64,000 bases of DNA from Azospirillum sp. RU38E (GTDB lineage Bacteria > Pseudomonadota > Alphaproteobacteria > Azospirillales > Azospirillaceae): positions 124,001-188,000 of the forward strand of contig NZ_FZOI01000001.1 in NCBI RefSeq assembly GCF_900188385.1. The letters run 5' to 3'. Below the pieces are notes generated by a model. That model was not told the DNA's origin and made no database searches. It was given only the letters and a program-made list of their open reading frames with translations. This document shows positions 46,577 through 55,433 of the stretch, in pieces. How positions within the stretch are numbered: position 1 is the first letter of the stretch; every line of letters begins with the position of its first letter. Position numbers and translations under genes: made by a program.

Positions 46577-47922
46577 CAGGCGCGTTCCGTTCCCATCCAG
46601 GCCGCTGCGGCGGCACGGAAATAGGCGCGGACCTGTTCGTCGATGATCTCGTCCATCGCTTCATCCAGGAAGGCACCGATCAGCATAACCCGCGCCACAT
46701 CGCGCGGCACGCCACGGGCGCGCAGATAGAACATCTGGTCCTCGTCCAGCTCCCCCGCCGTGGCCCCATGGCTGCACTTCACATCATCGGCATAGATTTC
46801 CAGCTCCGGCTTGCTGTTGATCTCCGACGTTTCAGAGAGCAGCAGGGCGCGGTTCAACTGGTAACCGTCGGTCTTCTGTGCATCGGGGCGGACGATGATT
46901 TTGCCCTGGAAGACGCCGCGCGCCTTGCCGTCGATTACGCCCTTCACCACCTCGCGGCTGGTGCAATTGGGCTTGGCATGGTCGATCAGGGTGGTGATGT
47001 CGCTCACCTGATCGCCACCAATGGCATAGGCACCCGACACCCGCGCCTCAATCTTCTCACCGCCCAGCACCTGCCGCGCCTCATGCCGGGCCAGACGTGC
47101 GCCCAGGTTCAGCACGAACGTGTCATAGGTGCTGGCATCGGCCAGATGGGTGTTCAGCGTGGCGATGTGGAAGGCGTCCGTGCCTTCGCGCTGGATCTTG
47201 TAATGGTGCAGCCGCGCACCCGTGCCCACCGCCACATCGGCGGCGATATTGGACAGGTAGGCCGCCCCCGGCTGGCCGGCATGATGTTCCACGATGGTGG
47301 CTTCCGCCCCATCCTCCACCAGCACCAGCAGACGCGGATGCCAGGCAGCCGCCACACCGGGCGGGGCCAGGAATACCAGCTCCACCGGCTGTGCCAGCTT
47401 CACGCCCGCCGGCACATGCAGCAGCGCGCCATCGGCCAGGAAGGCGGCATTCAGCGACCGCATCGGGTGATCGGCACCGGGGAAGCGGGCCAGCAGCCCC
47501 TCCATCCGGTCGGCCAGCCCCTGCGGGTCCGTGGCCATCTGCGCCGACAGCGCATCCAGCAGCACGCCATCGGGCAGACCCTGGGTGCGTGACAGGTCGG
47601 CGCGGAACTGCCCACCGATGAAGACCAAACGCGGCCCCGGCGCTTCCAGCGCGGTGGGGATGGCATCCACCGGCACGGACTTGGCGTCCGGGGCGGGCGA
47701 CAAGGTCAGCTTGTCCAGCCCGCGCAGGCTGGTGAATTTCCACGCTTCATTCCGGGTGGTGGGCAGGCCCGCCTTGGCGAAACGCTCCATCCCCTCGGCC
47801 CGGAAGCAGGCCAGCCAGGGATGTGCCACCGGGGCCAGGGCAGGCTGCGCCTGCTTCACCTGTTCGATGAAGGAAGCACCGGTGCCCTGGGGGCTGTGGG
47901 TCGGGGTCAGTTCGCCACTCAT
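46576..47922 (-). CDS. sufD: SUF complex protein SufD
   Basis: 448 residues. The C-terminal SufBD beta-helix core is clear (HHYKIQREGTDAFHIATLNTHLADAS, GDQVSDITTLIDHAKPNCTSREVVKGVIDGKARGVFQGKIIV, KTDGYQLNRALLLSETSEINSKPELEIYADDVKCSHGATAGELDEDQMFYLRARG). It forms the SufBC2D scaffold with SufB and the ATPase SufC. It is flanked on both sides by GNAT genes, three bases after one and overlapping the next. Confidence 0.95.
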   Translation of the reverse strand: MSGELTPTHSPQGTGASFIEQVKQAQPALAPVAHPWLACFRAEGMERFAKAGLPTTRNEAWKFTSLRGLDKLTLSPAPDAKSVPVDAIPTALEAPGPRLVFIGGQFRADLSRTQGLPDGVLLDALSAQMATDPQGLADRMEGLLARFPGADHPMRSLNAAFLADGALLHVPAGVKLAQPVELVFLAPPGVAAAWHPRLLVLVEDGAEATIVEHHAGQPGAAYLSNIAADVAVGTGARLHHYKIQREGTDAFHIATLNTHLADASTYDTFVLNLGARLARHEARQVLGGEKIEARVSGAYAIGGDQVSDITTLIDHAKPNCTSREVVKGVIDGKARGVFQGKIIVRPDAQKTDGYQLNRALLLSETSEINSKPELEIYADDVKCSHGATAGELDEDQMFYLRARGVPRDVARVMLIGAFLDEAMDEIIDEQVRAYFRAAAAAWMGTERA

Positions 47923-47925
47923 CTC

Positions 47926-48810
47926 TCAAAGCCGCATTTCATAGAAGTTCATGCCCATGCCCGGCACCGGGCTCGCCACATAGGCGAAGCGCTGGAAACC
48001 GTGCTTCGGATAGAATTTGGGGGCCTGGCAATCCATCGTTTCCACCCCCGCCCGCGTGCAACCCAGGGCCCGGCCCTCATCCAGCGCGCGGGCCAGCATG
48101 TCGAACCCGACACCCGTGCCGCGCAGCCGATCATCCAGCCAGACCATATCGACCATATAGTCGCCCTGGGTGGCGTAGCAGAGTGCCCCGCCCAGCACGG
48201 CATGGCTGGCCTGGTCACGCACCATGGCTGCCACCAGGGTCAGCGGCTGGGCCAGCATCACGCGCCGCCGCCGGTCGGTCACGGCCCAGGCATCCCGCCC
48301 CAACTGGCGGGACGGCGGCGCGTGCAGGGCAATGGACAGGCCCTCGGCATTCGGCGGGCTGTCCGGGTAGACAACCGGCTTTTCCATCACGGTGAAGGGC
48401 CGGCCATTGACATGCCCATCCACCTGCTGGCGCACCGTGAAACCATAGGCACGGTAGGGAGCGGTATCATCATGGGCGCGGATGTAGAATTCCATCCGCA
48501 CCATGTTACGCCGGGCCAGTTCCTGCTCCGCCAGCCCCAATAGCACGGCCACAGCCCCCGGATGGTCCACCGCATCGGGCAAGGACCAGACACCCCAGAA
48601 GCAATAGGCGGTATCGCCCCAGCCGATCAGTGTCATGCCGGCGGCGGGGGCACCCGTCTCCGGGTCACCGATCACCAGCATGAAGCGGTTGTGACTGGGC
48701 GGCAGATGGGCCGTGTTATAGGCCATCAGGCCGGCAATCACCGGTTCGGCCTCCGGGCTGGAGGCCGTCACATCCCGTTCCAGGCTGATATAGGTGTCGG
48801 GGGCGGCCAT
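47926..48810 (-). CDS. tandem-GNAT acetyltransferase 2 (in SUF operon)
   Basis: 294 residues. The C-terminal half is a GNAT domain with acetyl-CoA motif LDDRLRGTGVGFDML followed by GCTRAGVETMDCQAPKFYPKHGF. The N-terminal half looks like a degenerate GNAT (HPGAVAVLLGLAEQELARRNMVRMEFYIRAHDD...YRAYGF). The segment from GCTRA to the Gly-aromatic is nearly the same as in the other operon GNAT, so they are paralogues. It lies 17 bp after sufC and three bases before sufD. Substrate unknown. Confidence 0.78.
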   Translation of the reverse strand: MAAPDTYISLERDVTASSPEAEPVIAGLMAYNTAHLPPSHNRFMLVIGDPETGAPAAGMTLIGWGDTAYCFWGVWSLPDAVDHPGAVAVLLGLAEQELARRNMVRMEFYIRAHDDTAPYRAYGFTVRQQVDGHVNGRPFTVMEKPVVYPDSPPNAEGLSIALHAPPSRQLGRDAWAVTDRRRRVMLAQPLTLVAAMVRDQASHAVLGGALCYATQGDYMVDMVWLDDRLRGTGVGFDMLARALDEGRALGCTRAGVETMDCQAPKFYPKHGFQRFAYVASPVPGMGMNFYEMRL

Positions 48811-48827
48811 GGCGTGTCGCTTTTCCC

Positions 48828-49589
48828 TCAGGCTGCCGCGTCGCTGATGCCGAATTCGGCATAGCCCTTGGCTTCCAGTTCCAGCGCCAGCTCCTTGCCG
48901 CCGGTCTTCTGGATGCGGCCATTGGCCAGCACATGCACCACGTCGGGCACGATGTAATCCAGCAGGCGCTGGTAATGGGTGATCACCAGCATCCCGCGTT
49001 CCGGGGAACGCAGCTTGTTCACGCCCTCGGCCACGATCTTCAGCGCGTCGATATCCAGGCCGCTGTCGGTCTCATCCAGAATGGCCAGCTTCGGCTGAAG
49101 CACGGCCATTTGCAGCGCCTCGTTGCGCTTCTTCTCACCACCGGAGAAGCCGACATTGACGGCGCGCTTGATCATCTCATCCGTCATGGAGAGATCCTTG
49201 GCCTTGGCCCGGATCAGCTTCAGGAACTGCATGGCATCCAGCGGGGATTCGCCGCGCGTCTTGCGGATGGCGTTCAGCGCTTCCTTCAGGAAGGTGGCAT
49301 TGGTGACGCCGGGGATTTCCACCGGATACTGGAAGGCCAGGAACAGGCCGGCGGCAGCACGCTCCTCCACTTCCAGGGCCAGCAGGTCCTGGCCGTCGAA
49401 AGTGACGCTGCCTTCGGTGATCTCATAGCCCTCGCGGCCGGCCAGCACATAGGACAGCGTGCTTTTGCCCGCCCCGTTGGGGCCCATGATGGCATGGACC
49501 TCACCGGCATTGATGGTCAGATCAACCCCCTTGAGGATCGCCTTGCCATCGACCGAGGCATGAAGATTCTTGATTTCGATCAGGGACAT
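48828..49589 (-). CDS. sufC: SUF complex ATPase SufC
   Basis: 253 residues of the ABC-ATPase fold. Walker A is GPNGAGKST at 36-44, the signature is SGGEKKRNE, and Walker B plus following residues are LAILDETDSGLD, as is usual for SufC. It powers conformational change of SufBC2D. The upstream GIY-YIG gene and a 33-bp inverted repeat separate it from sufB, which is unusual, since sufBC are usually adjacent. Confidence 0.97.
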   Translation of the reverse strand: MSLIEIKNLHASVDGKAILKGVDLTINAGEVHAIMGPNGAGKSTLSYVLAGREGYEITEGSVTFDGQDLLALEVEERAAAGLFLAFQYPVEIPGVTNATFLKEALNAIRKTRGESPLDAMQFLKLIRAKAKDLSMTDEMIKRAVNVGFSGGEKKRNEALQMAVLQPKLAILDETDSGLDIDALKIVAEGVNKLRSPERGMLVITHYQRLLDYIVPDVVHVLANGRIQKTGGKELALELEAKGYAEFGISDAAA

Positions 49590-49648
49590 AACGCTGCTCC
49601 GTACCTAATGTGCTTGAGAGAGGGGCACTACCTTTCCCCTCCTCTCTC

Positions 49649-49741
49649 CCTGCCTCCCCCGCGAAAGCGGGGGTCCAGGGGGATTATCACCACGCTTGGT
49701 GCCCTTGGCCCCTGGACCCCCGCTTTCGCGGGGGAGGCAGG
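49649..49741. repeat. 33-bp inverted repeat inside the SUF operon (REP-like palindrome 3)
   Basis: Perfect 33-bp arms at 49649-49681 and 49709-49741 around 27 bases. Each arm holds CCCCCGC-GAAA-GCGGGGG. It lies between the GIY-YIG stop and sufC, so the operon transcript would carry a very stable stem-loop. Confidence 0.9.
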
Positions 49742-49769
49742 TTTGCGCCAAAGGCACCGTTCAACCCAT

Positions 49770-50060
49770 TCAAGCCAACTGGTCATAAAGGTCCAACCAT
49801 TGCGGGTTGGTCTTTTCGATCAGTTCCAGCTTCCAATTCCGGTTCCACTTCTTGATCTGCCGTTCGCGCTGAAGCGCGTGTTCGACATCATCGAAGGGTT
49901 CCAGATAAACCAGCCGCTTGACGCCATAGCGCTTTGTGAAACCAGCCATGGCACCTTGGCGATGTTCGTAAACCCGCCGGGCCAGATCGGAGGTGATACC
50001 GACATACAACGTCCCATTACGGTCACTCGCCATAATGTAAACGTGGTACGTCCGGCTCAC
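49770..50060 (-). CDS. GIY-YIG nuclease family protein (COG2827-like)
   Basis: 96 residues. The GIY and YIG motifs appear as HVYIMAS and LYVGIT, followed by [28 protein letters not shown] and REROIK-type [24 protein letters not shown], the pattern of the small stand-alone YhbQ-like nucleases. The start is GTG 50060, which overlaps the sufB stop by four bases (GTGA). It is an unexpected gene within SUF. The in-frame upstream extension overlaps sufB and is not believed. Confidence 0.88.
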   Translation of the reverse strand: MSRTYHVYIMASDRNGTLYVGITSDLARRVYEHRQGAMAGFTKRYGVKRLVYLEPFDDVEHALQRERQIKKWNRNWKLELIEKTNPQWLDLYDQLA

Positions 50061-51538
50061 CCCACACTCCCCTCCAGACTGATCGCCACCAGCTTCTGCG
50101 CCTCCACGGCGAATTCCATCGGCAGTTCCTTCAGCACTTCCTTGCAGAAGCCATTCACGATCAGCCCGACCGCGTCTTCCTCGCTCAAGCCGCGCTGGCG
50201 GCAATAGAAGAGCTGGTCTTCGGAAATCTTGGCCGTTGTCGCCTCATGCTCCACCCGCGCCGTGCGGTTCTTGCTTTCAATGTAGGGCACGGTATGCGCC
50301 CCGCATTTGTCGCCGATCAGCAAGCTGTCGCATTGGGTGAAGTTGCGGGCGTTCTGCGCCTTGGGCAGGATGCGGACCAGACCGCGATAGGTGTTCTGCG
50401 CCTTGCCGGCCGAAATACCCTTGGAGATGATCGTGGACCGGGTGTTCTTCCCGATATGGATCATCTTCGTGCCGGTATCGGCCTGCTGCATATTGTTGGT
50501 GATGGCGACCGAATAGAACTCGCCCACCGAATTATCACCCTGCAGAATACAGCTCGGGTATTTCCAGGTGATCGCCGACCCGGTTTCCACCTGGGTCCAG
50601 CTTACCTTGGAATTACGGCCCCGGCAGGCGGCGCGCTTGGTGACGAAATTATAGATGCCGCCCTTGCCGTTCTCGTCGCCCGGATACCAGTTCTGGACGG
50701 TGGAATATTTGATGGTGGCGTCATCCAGCGCCACCAGTTCCACCACGGCGGCGTGCAACTGGTTCTCGTCCCGCTGCGGGGCGGTGCAGCCCTCCAGATA
50801 GGAGACGTAGGAACCTTCGTCGGCAATGATCAACGTGCGTTCGAACTGCCCCGTATTCTTCGCATTGATGCGGAAGTAAGTGGACAGTTCCATCGGGCTG
50901 CGCACGCCCTTGGGGATATAGACGAAGCTGCCATCGGTGAAGACGGCGCAGTTCAGCGTGGCGAAGTAATTATCCGAATAGGGCACGACGGAGCCCAGAT
51001 ACTGGCGCACCAGTTCCGGGTGGTTCTGCACGGCCTCAGAGATGGAACAGAAGATGATGCCCTTCTCTTCCAGCTTCTTCTTGAAGGTCGTGGCCACTGA
51101 CACCGAATCGAACACGGCATCCACGGCGATGGAGGGGCTGTCGCCAGCGCCTTCGACACCGGCCAGGATGGCCTGTTCCTTCAGCGGGATGCCCAGCTTC
51201 TCATAGGTCTTCAACAGCTCAGGGTCGACCTCATCCAGCGATTTCGGGCCGGGTGTCGTCTTGGGCGCTGAGTAATAATAGCTGTCCTGATAGTCGATGG
51301 GCGGATAGTGCAGCTTGGCCCAATCCGGCTCTTCCATCGTCAGCCAGTGGCGATAGGCCTTCAGCCGCCATTCCAGCAGCCATTCAGGCTCCCCCTTCTT
51401 GGCGGAAATGAAGCGGACGATTTCCTCAGACAGGCCCTTGGGCGCGGTTTCCGCCTCAATATCCGTGAAGAAGCCGTACTTGTACTTCGCTTCCGCCAGA
51501 TTGCGGACCTGTTCGATGGTCTGTTCGGTGGCGGCCAT
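50057..51538 (-). CDS. sufB: SUF complex protein SufB
   Basis: 493 residues with the full SufB sequence: N-terminal [47 protein letters not shown], central beta-helix ([78 protein letters not shown]), and C-terminal [54 protein letters not shown]. It is the main scaffold subunit. GGGGAG precedes the ATG by ten bases. It follows the Rrf2 regulator by 35 bp. Confidence 0.97.
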   Translation of the reverse strand: MAATEQTIEQVRNLAEAKYKYGFFTDIEAETAPKGLSEEIVRFISAKKGEPEWLLEWRLKAYRHWLTMEEPDWAKLHYPPIDYQDSYYYSAPKTTPGPKSLDEVDPELLKTYEKLGIPLKEQAILAGVEGAGDSPSIAVDAVFDSVSVATTFKKKLEEKGIIFCSISEAVQNHPELVRQYLGSVVPYSDNYFATLNCAVFTDGSFVYIPKGVRSPMELSTYFRINAKNTGQFERTLIIADEGSYVSYLEGCTAPQRDENQLHAAVVELVALDDATIKYSTVQNWYPGDENGKGGIYNFVTKRAACRGRNSKVSWTQVETGSAITWKYPSCILQGDNSVGEFYSVAITNNMQQADTGTKMIHIGKNTRSTIISKGISAGKAQNTYRGLVRILPKAQNARNFTQCDSLLIGDKCGAHTVPYIESKNRTARVEHEATTAKISEDQLFYCRQRGLSEEDAVGLIVNGFCKEVLKELPMEFAVEAQKLVAISLEGSVG

Positions 51539-51573
51539 GGCCTGAAAGCTCCCCTAAACTGTTCCGTTCCCGA

Positions 51574-52029
51574 TCAACCGGCCAGCGCCGCCGGCGGGAC
51601 CGGGGCGTGGATGAAGTCAATCGTGGACGGTGCGGCCATATCGGCCAGCGTCACATCCTGAAGCGCGCGGCGGACCGCGCTGTTCACCTTGTCCCACGCA
51701 CTCTTGCGGGCGCAGAGGCTGAGCACCCCGCACGACCCGCTGCCGCCATCCACGCAATCGGTCAAGGCGATCGGACCCTCGATCGCCTCGATGATATCCA
51801 CCACATTGATGGCGGTGGGGGCCTTGGCCAGCGTATAGCCGCCCGTGGCCCCGCGATGGGATTGCAGAAGGTCGCCGCGTGCCAGCAGCTTCAACAGCTT
51901 CTGGACCGTCGGCATCGGCAAACCCGTGCGGTCGGCCAGCGACGTGGCGGTATGCAGCGCACCATCGGCATGCGCCAGCGTGGCCAGGACGACCACGGCA
52001 TAATCCGTCATTTTGCTGAGCCTCAGCAT
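51574..52029 (-). CDS. Rrf2 family SUF-operon regulator (IscR/SufR-like)
   Basis: 151 residues. An N-terminal winged helix (MLRLSKMTDYAVVVLATLAH, TSLADRTGLPMPTVQKLLKLLARGDLLQSHRGATGGYTLA) is followed by three cysteines C92, C100 and C106 in DCVDGGSGSCGVLSLC, the probable Fe-S ligand set. It should sense cluster status and control the operon from its first position. An 8-bp dyad lies in its own promoter, which suggests autoregulation. Confidence 0.93.
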   Translation of the reverse strand: MLRLSKMTDYAVVVLATLAHADGALHTATSLADRTGLPMPTVQKLLKLLARGDLLQSHRGATGGYTLAKAPTAINVVDIIEAIEGPIALTDCVDGGSGSCGVLSLCARKSAWDKVNSAVRRALQDVTLADMAAPSTIDFIHAPVPPAALAG

Positions 52030-52053
52030 GGGTTGTTGCGAGTCCTTCTCAAT

Positions 52054-52104
52054 TCAGTACCAATCTGGTACTGATTAAGTGAGCCGCTGAGGGGCGATAG
52101 TCAA
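52054..52104 (-). promoter_or_regulatory. SUF operon promoter with Rrf2-type dyad
   Basis: On the minus strand TTGACT (52104-52099) serves as -35. A CTTAAT or ACTTAA -10 follows at a spacing of 18-19 bases. Right after it lies TCAGTACC-AGATT-GGTACTGA, a perfect 8-bp dyad (52054-52074), overlapping the likely start point. A repressor bound there would block initiation. Confidence 0.6.
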
Positions 52105-52175
52105 GCACCACGCTGCATGGCCTTGTCACAGGTGACATGCATGGGCGGAAAAGCGGGCAGGGGGGATGCAGAAAG

Positions 52176-52200
52176 GGGGGCAGCCGGCTGCGGCTGCCCC
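52176..52200 (-). terminator. hairpin after the histidine kinase
   Basis: GGGGCAGCCG and CGGCTGCCCC (52177-52186 and 52191-52200) form a 10-bp stem with a four-base loop beginning at the stop codon. On the minus strand it is followed by CCCTTTCTGC, a poor T tract. Confidence 0.55.
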
Positions 52201-53774
52201 TATCCAGCGAGGGCCGGCAGGGTGATTCGCATGGAAAGCCCGCCGCCGGCGCGGTTCATGGCTTCCACCTTGCCGCCCACGGCTTCCACATTGCGGCGCA
52301 CGATCCATAGGCCGATGCCATAATGCGGCATCGGGTCGGCGGCACCTGAATCGGGCGGCCGCTGGGAGAAATAGCGTTCGAATATCCGGTCCAGGCTGGA
52401 GGGCTCCACGCCCGGCCCCTCATCCTCCACACAGAATTCCGCCTGTTTGGCGCGGCGGCGCAGGGTGACGCGCAGCACCCCGCCGCTGGGGGAGAAGGAC
52501 AGCGCATTGTCGATGATATTTTCGATCACCGTTTCCAGCAGGTCTTCCCCGGCCCGCACGGCAATGTCCGGGTCCACACGGGTCAGCAGCTCAACCCCGC
52601 GTTCCTCCACCAGCCCGCGATAGCCCTTCAGCACCCGTTCCAGCAGGGCGGACAGGTCCACCCGTTGGCGCGGCGGTTCCAGCAGGTCGGCCGCCGTTTC
52701 ATCCATGCGCCGCGCGAAGGAGACGAGGCCGTCCAGCTTTTCCACCGAGCCTTCGATCATGTCCAGCGCCCGGCGGCCGCGTGGTTCCGTTGCCGGCACC
52801 AGCTTTTTCAGCGGTTCTAGTGACTGGCGGATGACGGCAATGGGGGTCTTGAAGGCATGGGCATTATCCTCGGCGGCGCGGCGCAGGTTGCTGGCGCTGC
52901 TGTGCAGGGTGGCAACCAGCCGGTCGAAATCTTCTGCCACCGGCGCCAGCTCGGGCACGGTGTTCTGGTCGGCAAAGCTGCCGGCGGGGCCGCTTTTCTG
53001 CACGATGTCGCGGGCCAGATCGCCGAAACGGCGCAGGTTGCGCCAGACCTCCACCAGCAGCAGCATCACCAGCGCTGCCATGGCGAGATAGATCAGGGCC
53101 GCCACCTGCACTTCCGGGTTCTGCCAATAGGGCCGGCCGGCCCCGGCCCCCAGATAGGCCTCCGCCCGGTGGGAGGTGATGACGGCCCAGCAGCCCATCG
53201 GCGTGCGCACCGGCGTGATGGAGGTCAGCAGTTCCGAACCCCCGCCGCCCTGTGACACCGGGATGGCCAGCGGATAATTCCCGGCACAACTGCCGGCCAG
53301 CTTGTCCAGCACCCCCTGTTCGATCAGCCGGTCCCGTTCCAGGTCCAGCAGGTCGGTGGGGATGGCGGGGGCGGCGGCGACATAGAAGAACCCTTCTGCC
53401 CCCGCCGGCGGCAGCGGCGCAGCGGCACCCGCCGAGGCCACCGCCGGCCCCATGGAGGGGCTGAGCAGCAGGCGGACCGAGGTGTTGCTGTCGGCATAAG
53501 GTGCCAACCGCTCCCCCAACCCGGTCAGGCCGCGCTTGTCCAGCCCGGCCAGCAGCGGTTCCAGCGCACGGGCCACCAGCTGGCCCTGCTGCTGGGCGCT
53601 GCGCAGCAACAGGGACTGTTTTTCGGCATCGGCACTGCGGAACTGTTCATAGATCAGCAGCGGCACGGCCAGAAAAACCAGCAGCACCAGCACCAGCCGT
53701 GTCGCCAGTGACCGCCAGAGCCAGCGGCCCCGCCCGCCGGGCCTTTTACGGGGAAAGGGGGTTGCCGCCGCCAT
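52200..53774 (-). CDS. membrane sensor histidine kinase (PhoQ-like domain order)
   Basis: 524 residues. Two membrane segments (about 23-45 and 222-243) bracket a periplasmic domain of about 175 residues that has a Cys pair (GSCAGNY and MGCWAV). A short HAMP-like linker, HisKA with H306 in the motif AHAFKTPIAVI, and HATPase_c (IENIIDNALSFSP, VEDEGPGV, YGIGLWIV) follow. The AHAFKTP form is like that of PhoQ-type kinases. It follows the response regulator by six bases, so the two form a pair. Confidence 0.93.
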   Translation of the reverse strand: MAAATPFPRKRPGGRGRWLWRSLATRLVLVLLVFLAVPLLIYEQFRSADAEKQSLLLRSAQQQGQLVARALEPLLAGLDKRGLTGLGERLAPYADSNTSVRLLLSPSMGPAVASAGAAAPLPPAGAEGFFYVAAAPAIPTDLLDLERDRLIEQGVLDKLAGSCAGNYPLAIPVSQGGGGSELLTSITPVRTPMGCWAVITSHRAEAYLGAGAGRPYWQNPEVQVAALIYLAMAALVMLLLVEVWRNLRRFGDLARDIVQKSGPAGSFADQNTVPELAPVAEDFDRLVATLHSSASNLRRAAEDNAHAFKTPIAVIRQSLEPLKKLVPATEPRGRRALDMIEGSVEKLDGLVSFARRMDETAADLLEPPRQRVDLSALLERVLKGYRGLVEERGVELLTRVDPDIAVRAGEDLLETVIENIIDNALSFSPSGGVLRVTLRRRAKQAEFCVEDEGPGVEPSSLDRIFERYFSQRPPDSGAADPMPHYGIGLWIVRRNVEAVGGKVEAMNRAGGGLSMRITLPALAG

Positions 53775-53780
53775 CGGACG

Positions 53781-54590
53781 TTACCGGGCCGCCGGGACCG
53801 CCACCGCCTCACCGGTCAGTTCCGCCGGATGGCGGTCCGACCAGCGATAGCCGAAGCCGGGATAATTGCCGATCTCATCAAAATGCGCGTCGGCGGCGCG
53901 GAATTTATGCCGGATGCGCTTGATGAAGGCGCGGACATTGGCGCGATAGCCCGCCGGCCCATAGCCGGCGACGAAATCCTTGCCATGCACCAGATCATAA
54001 AGATCGCGGTAGGAGACATCCTCCCCCGCCCGGGTGGCCATCAGCTTGACGATGTTGAATTCGGTCAGGGTCAGGTCGATCCGCTGGCCGGCCCAGAAGG
54101 CGCGGGCCACATCCAGGCGCAGTTCCAGCGGCCCGCGCCGGAACATCTGGCCGCCCGCCCCGGCCGGATCGGCCCCGTTTGCGGCGGCGGATTCTTCCGG
54201 CAGCGGCTTGCGCCCCTGCACAATCAACTGCATCCGCTTCAGCAGAATGGGCAGGGAGCGGGATTTTTCGACAAAATCCACCGCCCCGCCGCCCAGCGCC
54301 GTCTCCTCATAAATCTGGTCGGACAGCACGGTCAGGAAAATGACCGGGATATCAATATTGCGGGCCCGCAGCTGGCGCAGGGTTTCGATCCCGTCCATGC
54401 GCGGCATTCGCCAATCCAGCAGGATCAGGTCGGCGGTGCCGCCATTGCTGAAATAATCCAGCGCGGTATGGCCGCGGTCGAAGGGCATCACCTCATAGCC
54501 TTCATCGGCCAGGTTCAGGCCCAGGCTTTCACGAAACAGATCGTCATCATCCACCAGGGCCACACGGGCGATGGGGTTTTCCGTCTGCAT
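53781..54590 (-). CDS. OmpR/PhoB-type response regulator
   Basis: 269 residues. The receiver domain has acidic D14/D15, phospho-acceptor D59 (LILLDWRMPRMDGIET), and T-K equivalents (TVLSDQI, VEKS). After a Gly/Ala linker comes a DNA-binding winged helix (about 150-250, LTLTEFNIVKLMATRAGEDVSYRDLYDLV... RANVRAFIKRIRHKFR). Start at ATG 54590; the extended frame upstream overlaps the lipoprotein gene and is not believed. It acts with the kinase encoded after it. The layout is ChvI-like. Confidence 0.94.
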   Translation of the reverse strand: MQTENPIARVALVDDDDLFRESLGLNLADEGYEVMPFDRGHTALDYFSNGGTADLILLDWRMPRMDGIETLRQLRARNIDIPVIFLTVLSDQIYEETALGGGAVDFVEKSRSLPILLKRMQLIVQGRKPLPEESAAANGADPAGAGGQMFRRGPLELRLDVARAFWAGQRIDLTLTEFNIVKLMATRAGEDVSYRDLYDLVHGKDFVAGYGPAGYRANVRAFIKRIRHKFRAADAHFDEIGNYPGFGYRWSDRHPAELTGEAVAVPAAR

Positions 54591-54600
54591 GAGGGTGCCG

Positions 54601-55221
54601 TCACGGCTGGCTGGCCGCGTGCCCGTCGGGGCTGCCGGCTGCGGATTTGAAGCGAGCTTGGAGCCAGTCACGGCATTGCTGATCGACATCGGGGCCTACT
54701 CCCGTGCTGTTGAGATCGTAAGAGAGGGTGCGGAAGCTGCGGCTGGTCATTTCCATGAACAGGTGCAGCCGCAGAACGCAGCGCCCCTCCGCGTAATGAA
54801 GCGTGCGCGAGGGTGGGCTTTCCTCCACCCGGCCCGGCTGGCCCAGGGCCGCCTCTACCTGTTCCTCCGACAGGCCGATCAGCCGGTCGGGGTTGAAGGC
54901 GGGGCGGGCGGGCTCCGGTGGCAGAGCAACGGGGGGAGCCGGCGGCAGGGCCGCCACCTGCGGCGCACTGTCGGGGACCACCGGCGCGGGCTTGGCCGCC
55001 GGCTTGCTGGCGGGTGGTTTCGGTTTCACCTTGGGCAGCGGGGTGGCGGGAACCAATGGCTGCGGTGCGGTGGCAGCGGCAGGGGCCGGCGGGCTGGGTT
55101 TAGCGGCGGGGGCCGGGTCCGGCTTCGGCGTGGCGCAGGCAGACAGCAGCAGGGCCAGCAGCGCCACCGGCAGGGCCTGCCCCGTTCCCCTGCCTCTGCC
55201 CTTCCAGGCCAAGCCCGACAT
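54601..55221 (-). CDS. proline-rich lipoprotein with BamE/SmpA-like domain
   Basis: 206 residues. A lipobox (LLLSAC, C29) gives an outer- or inner-membrane lipoprotein. Residues 30-105 form a Pro/Ala/Lys-rich linker able to span the periplasm. The C-terminal domain (DRLIGLSEEQVEAALGQPGRVEESPPSRTLHYAEGRCVLRLHLFM) has the helix-hairpin pattern of SmpA/BamE-like folds. It is ten bases before the response regulator, forming an operon lipoprotein-regulator-kinase. A role as accessory sensor is a guess. Confidence 0.7.
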   Translation of the reverse strand: MSGLAWKGRGRGTGQALPVALLALLLSACATPKPDPAPAAKPSPPAPAAATAPQPLVPATPLPKVKPKPPASKPAAKPAPVVPDSAPQVAALPPAPPVALPPEPARPAFNPDRLIGLSEEQVEAALGQPGRVEESPPSRTLHYAEGRCVLRLHLFMEMTSRSFRTLSYDLNSTGVGPDVDQQCRDWLQARFKSAAGSPDGHAASQP

Positions 55222-55433
55222 GATCTGCCCTTTCCATCCATCCCGTCTAACAAGCCGGCCATCCGGCCGACGTGCGACAAAGCTGTAACAACCGGAACCG
55301 CAAAACGGTTCATCGCGCCGCGAAACGGCATCACCATGGTTCAGCTAAGACGAAAAAATGGCAGGGGTGGGGGAACGGGCCGGGGCGATGGGGGTAACGC
55401 TTATCCACCGGCACCACCCTGGGGGTAGGGCGA

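Noticed and set aside
54591-54689. N-terminal 33-codon extension of the response regulator
   Set aside because: It overlaps the lipoprotein gene; receiver homology begins just after ATG 54590.
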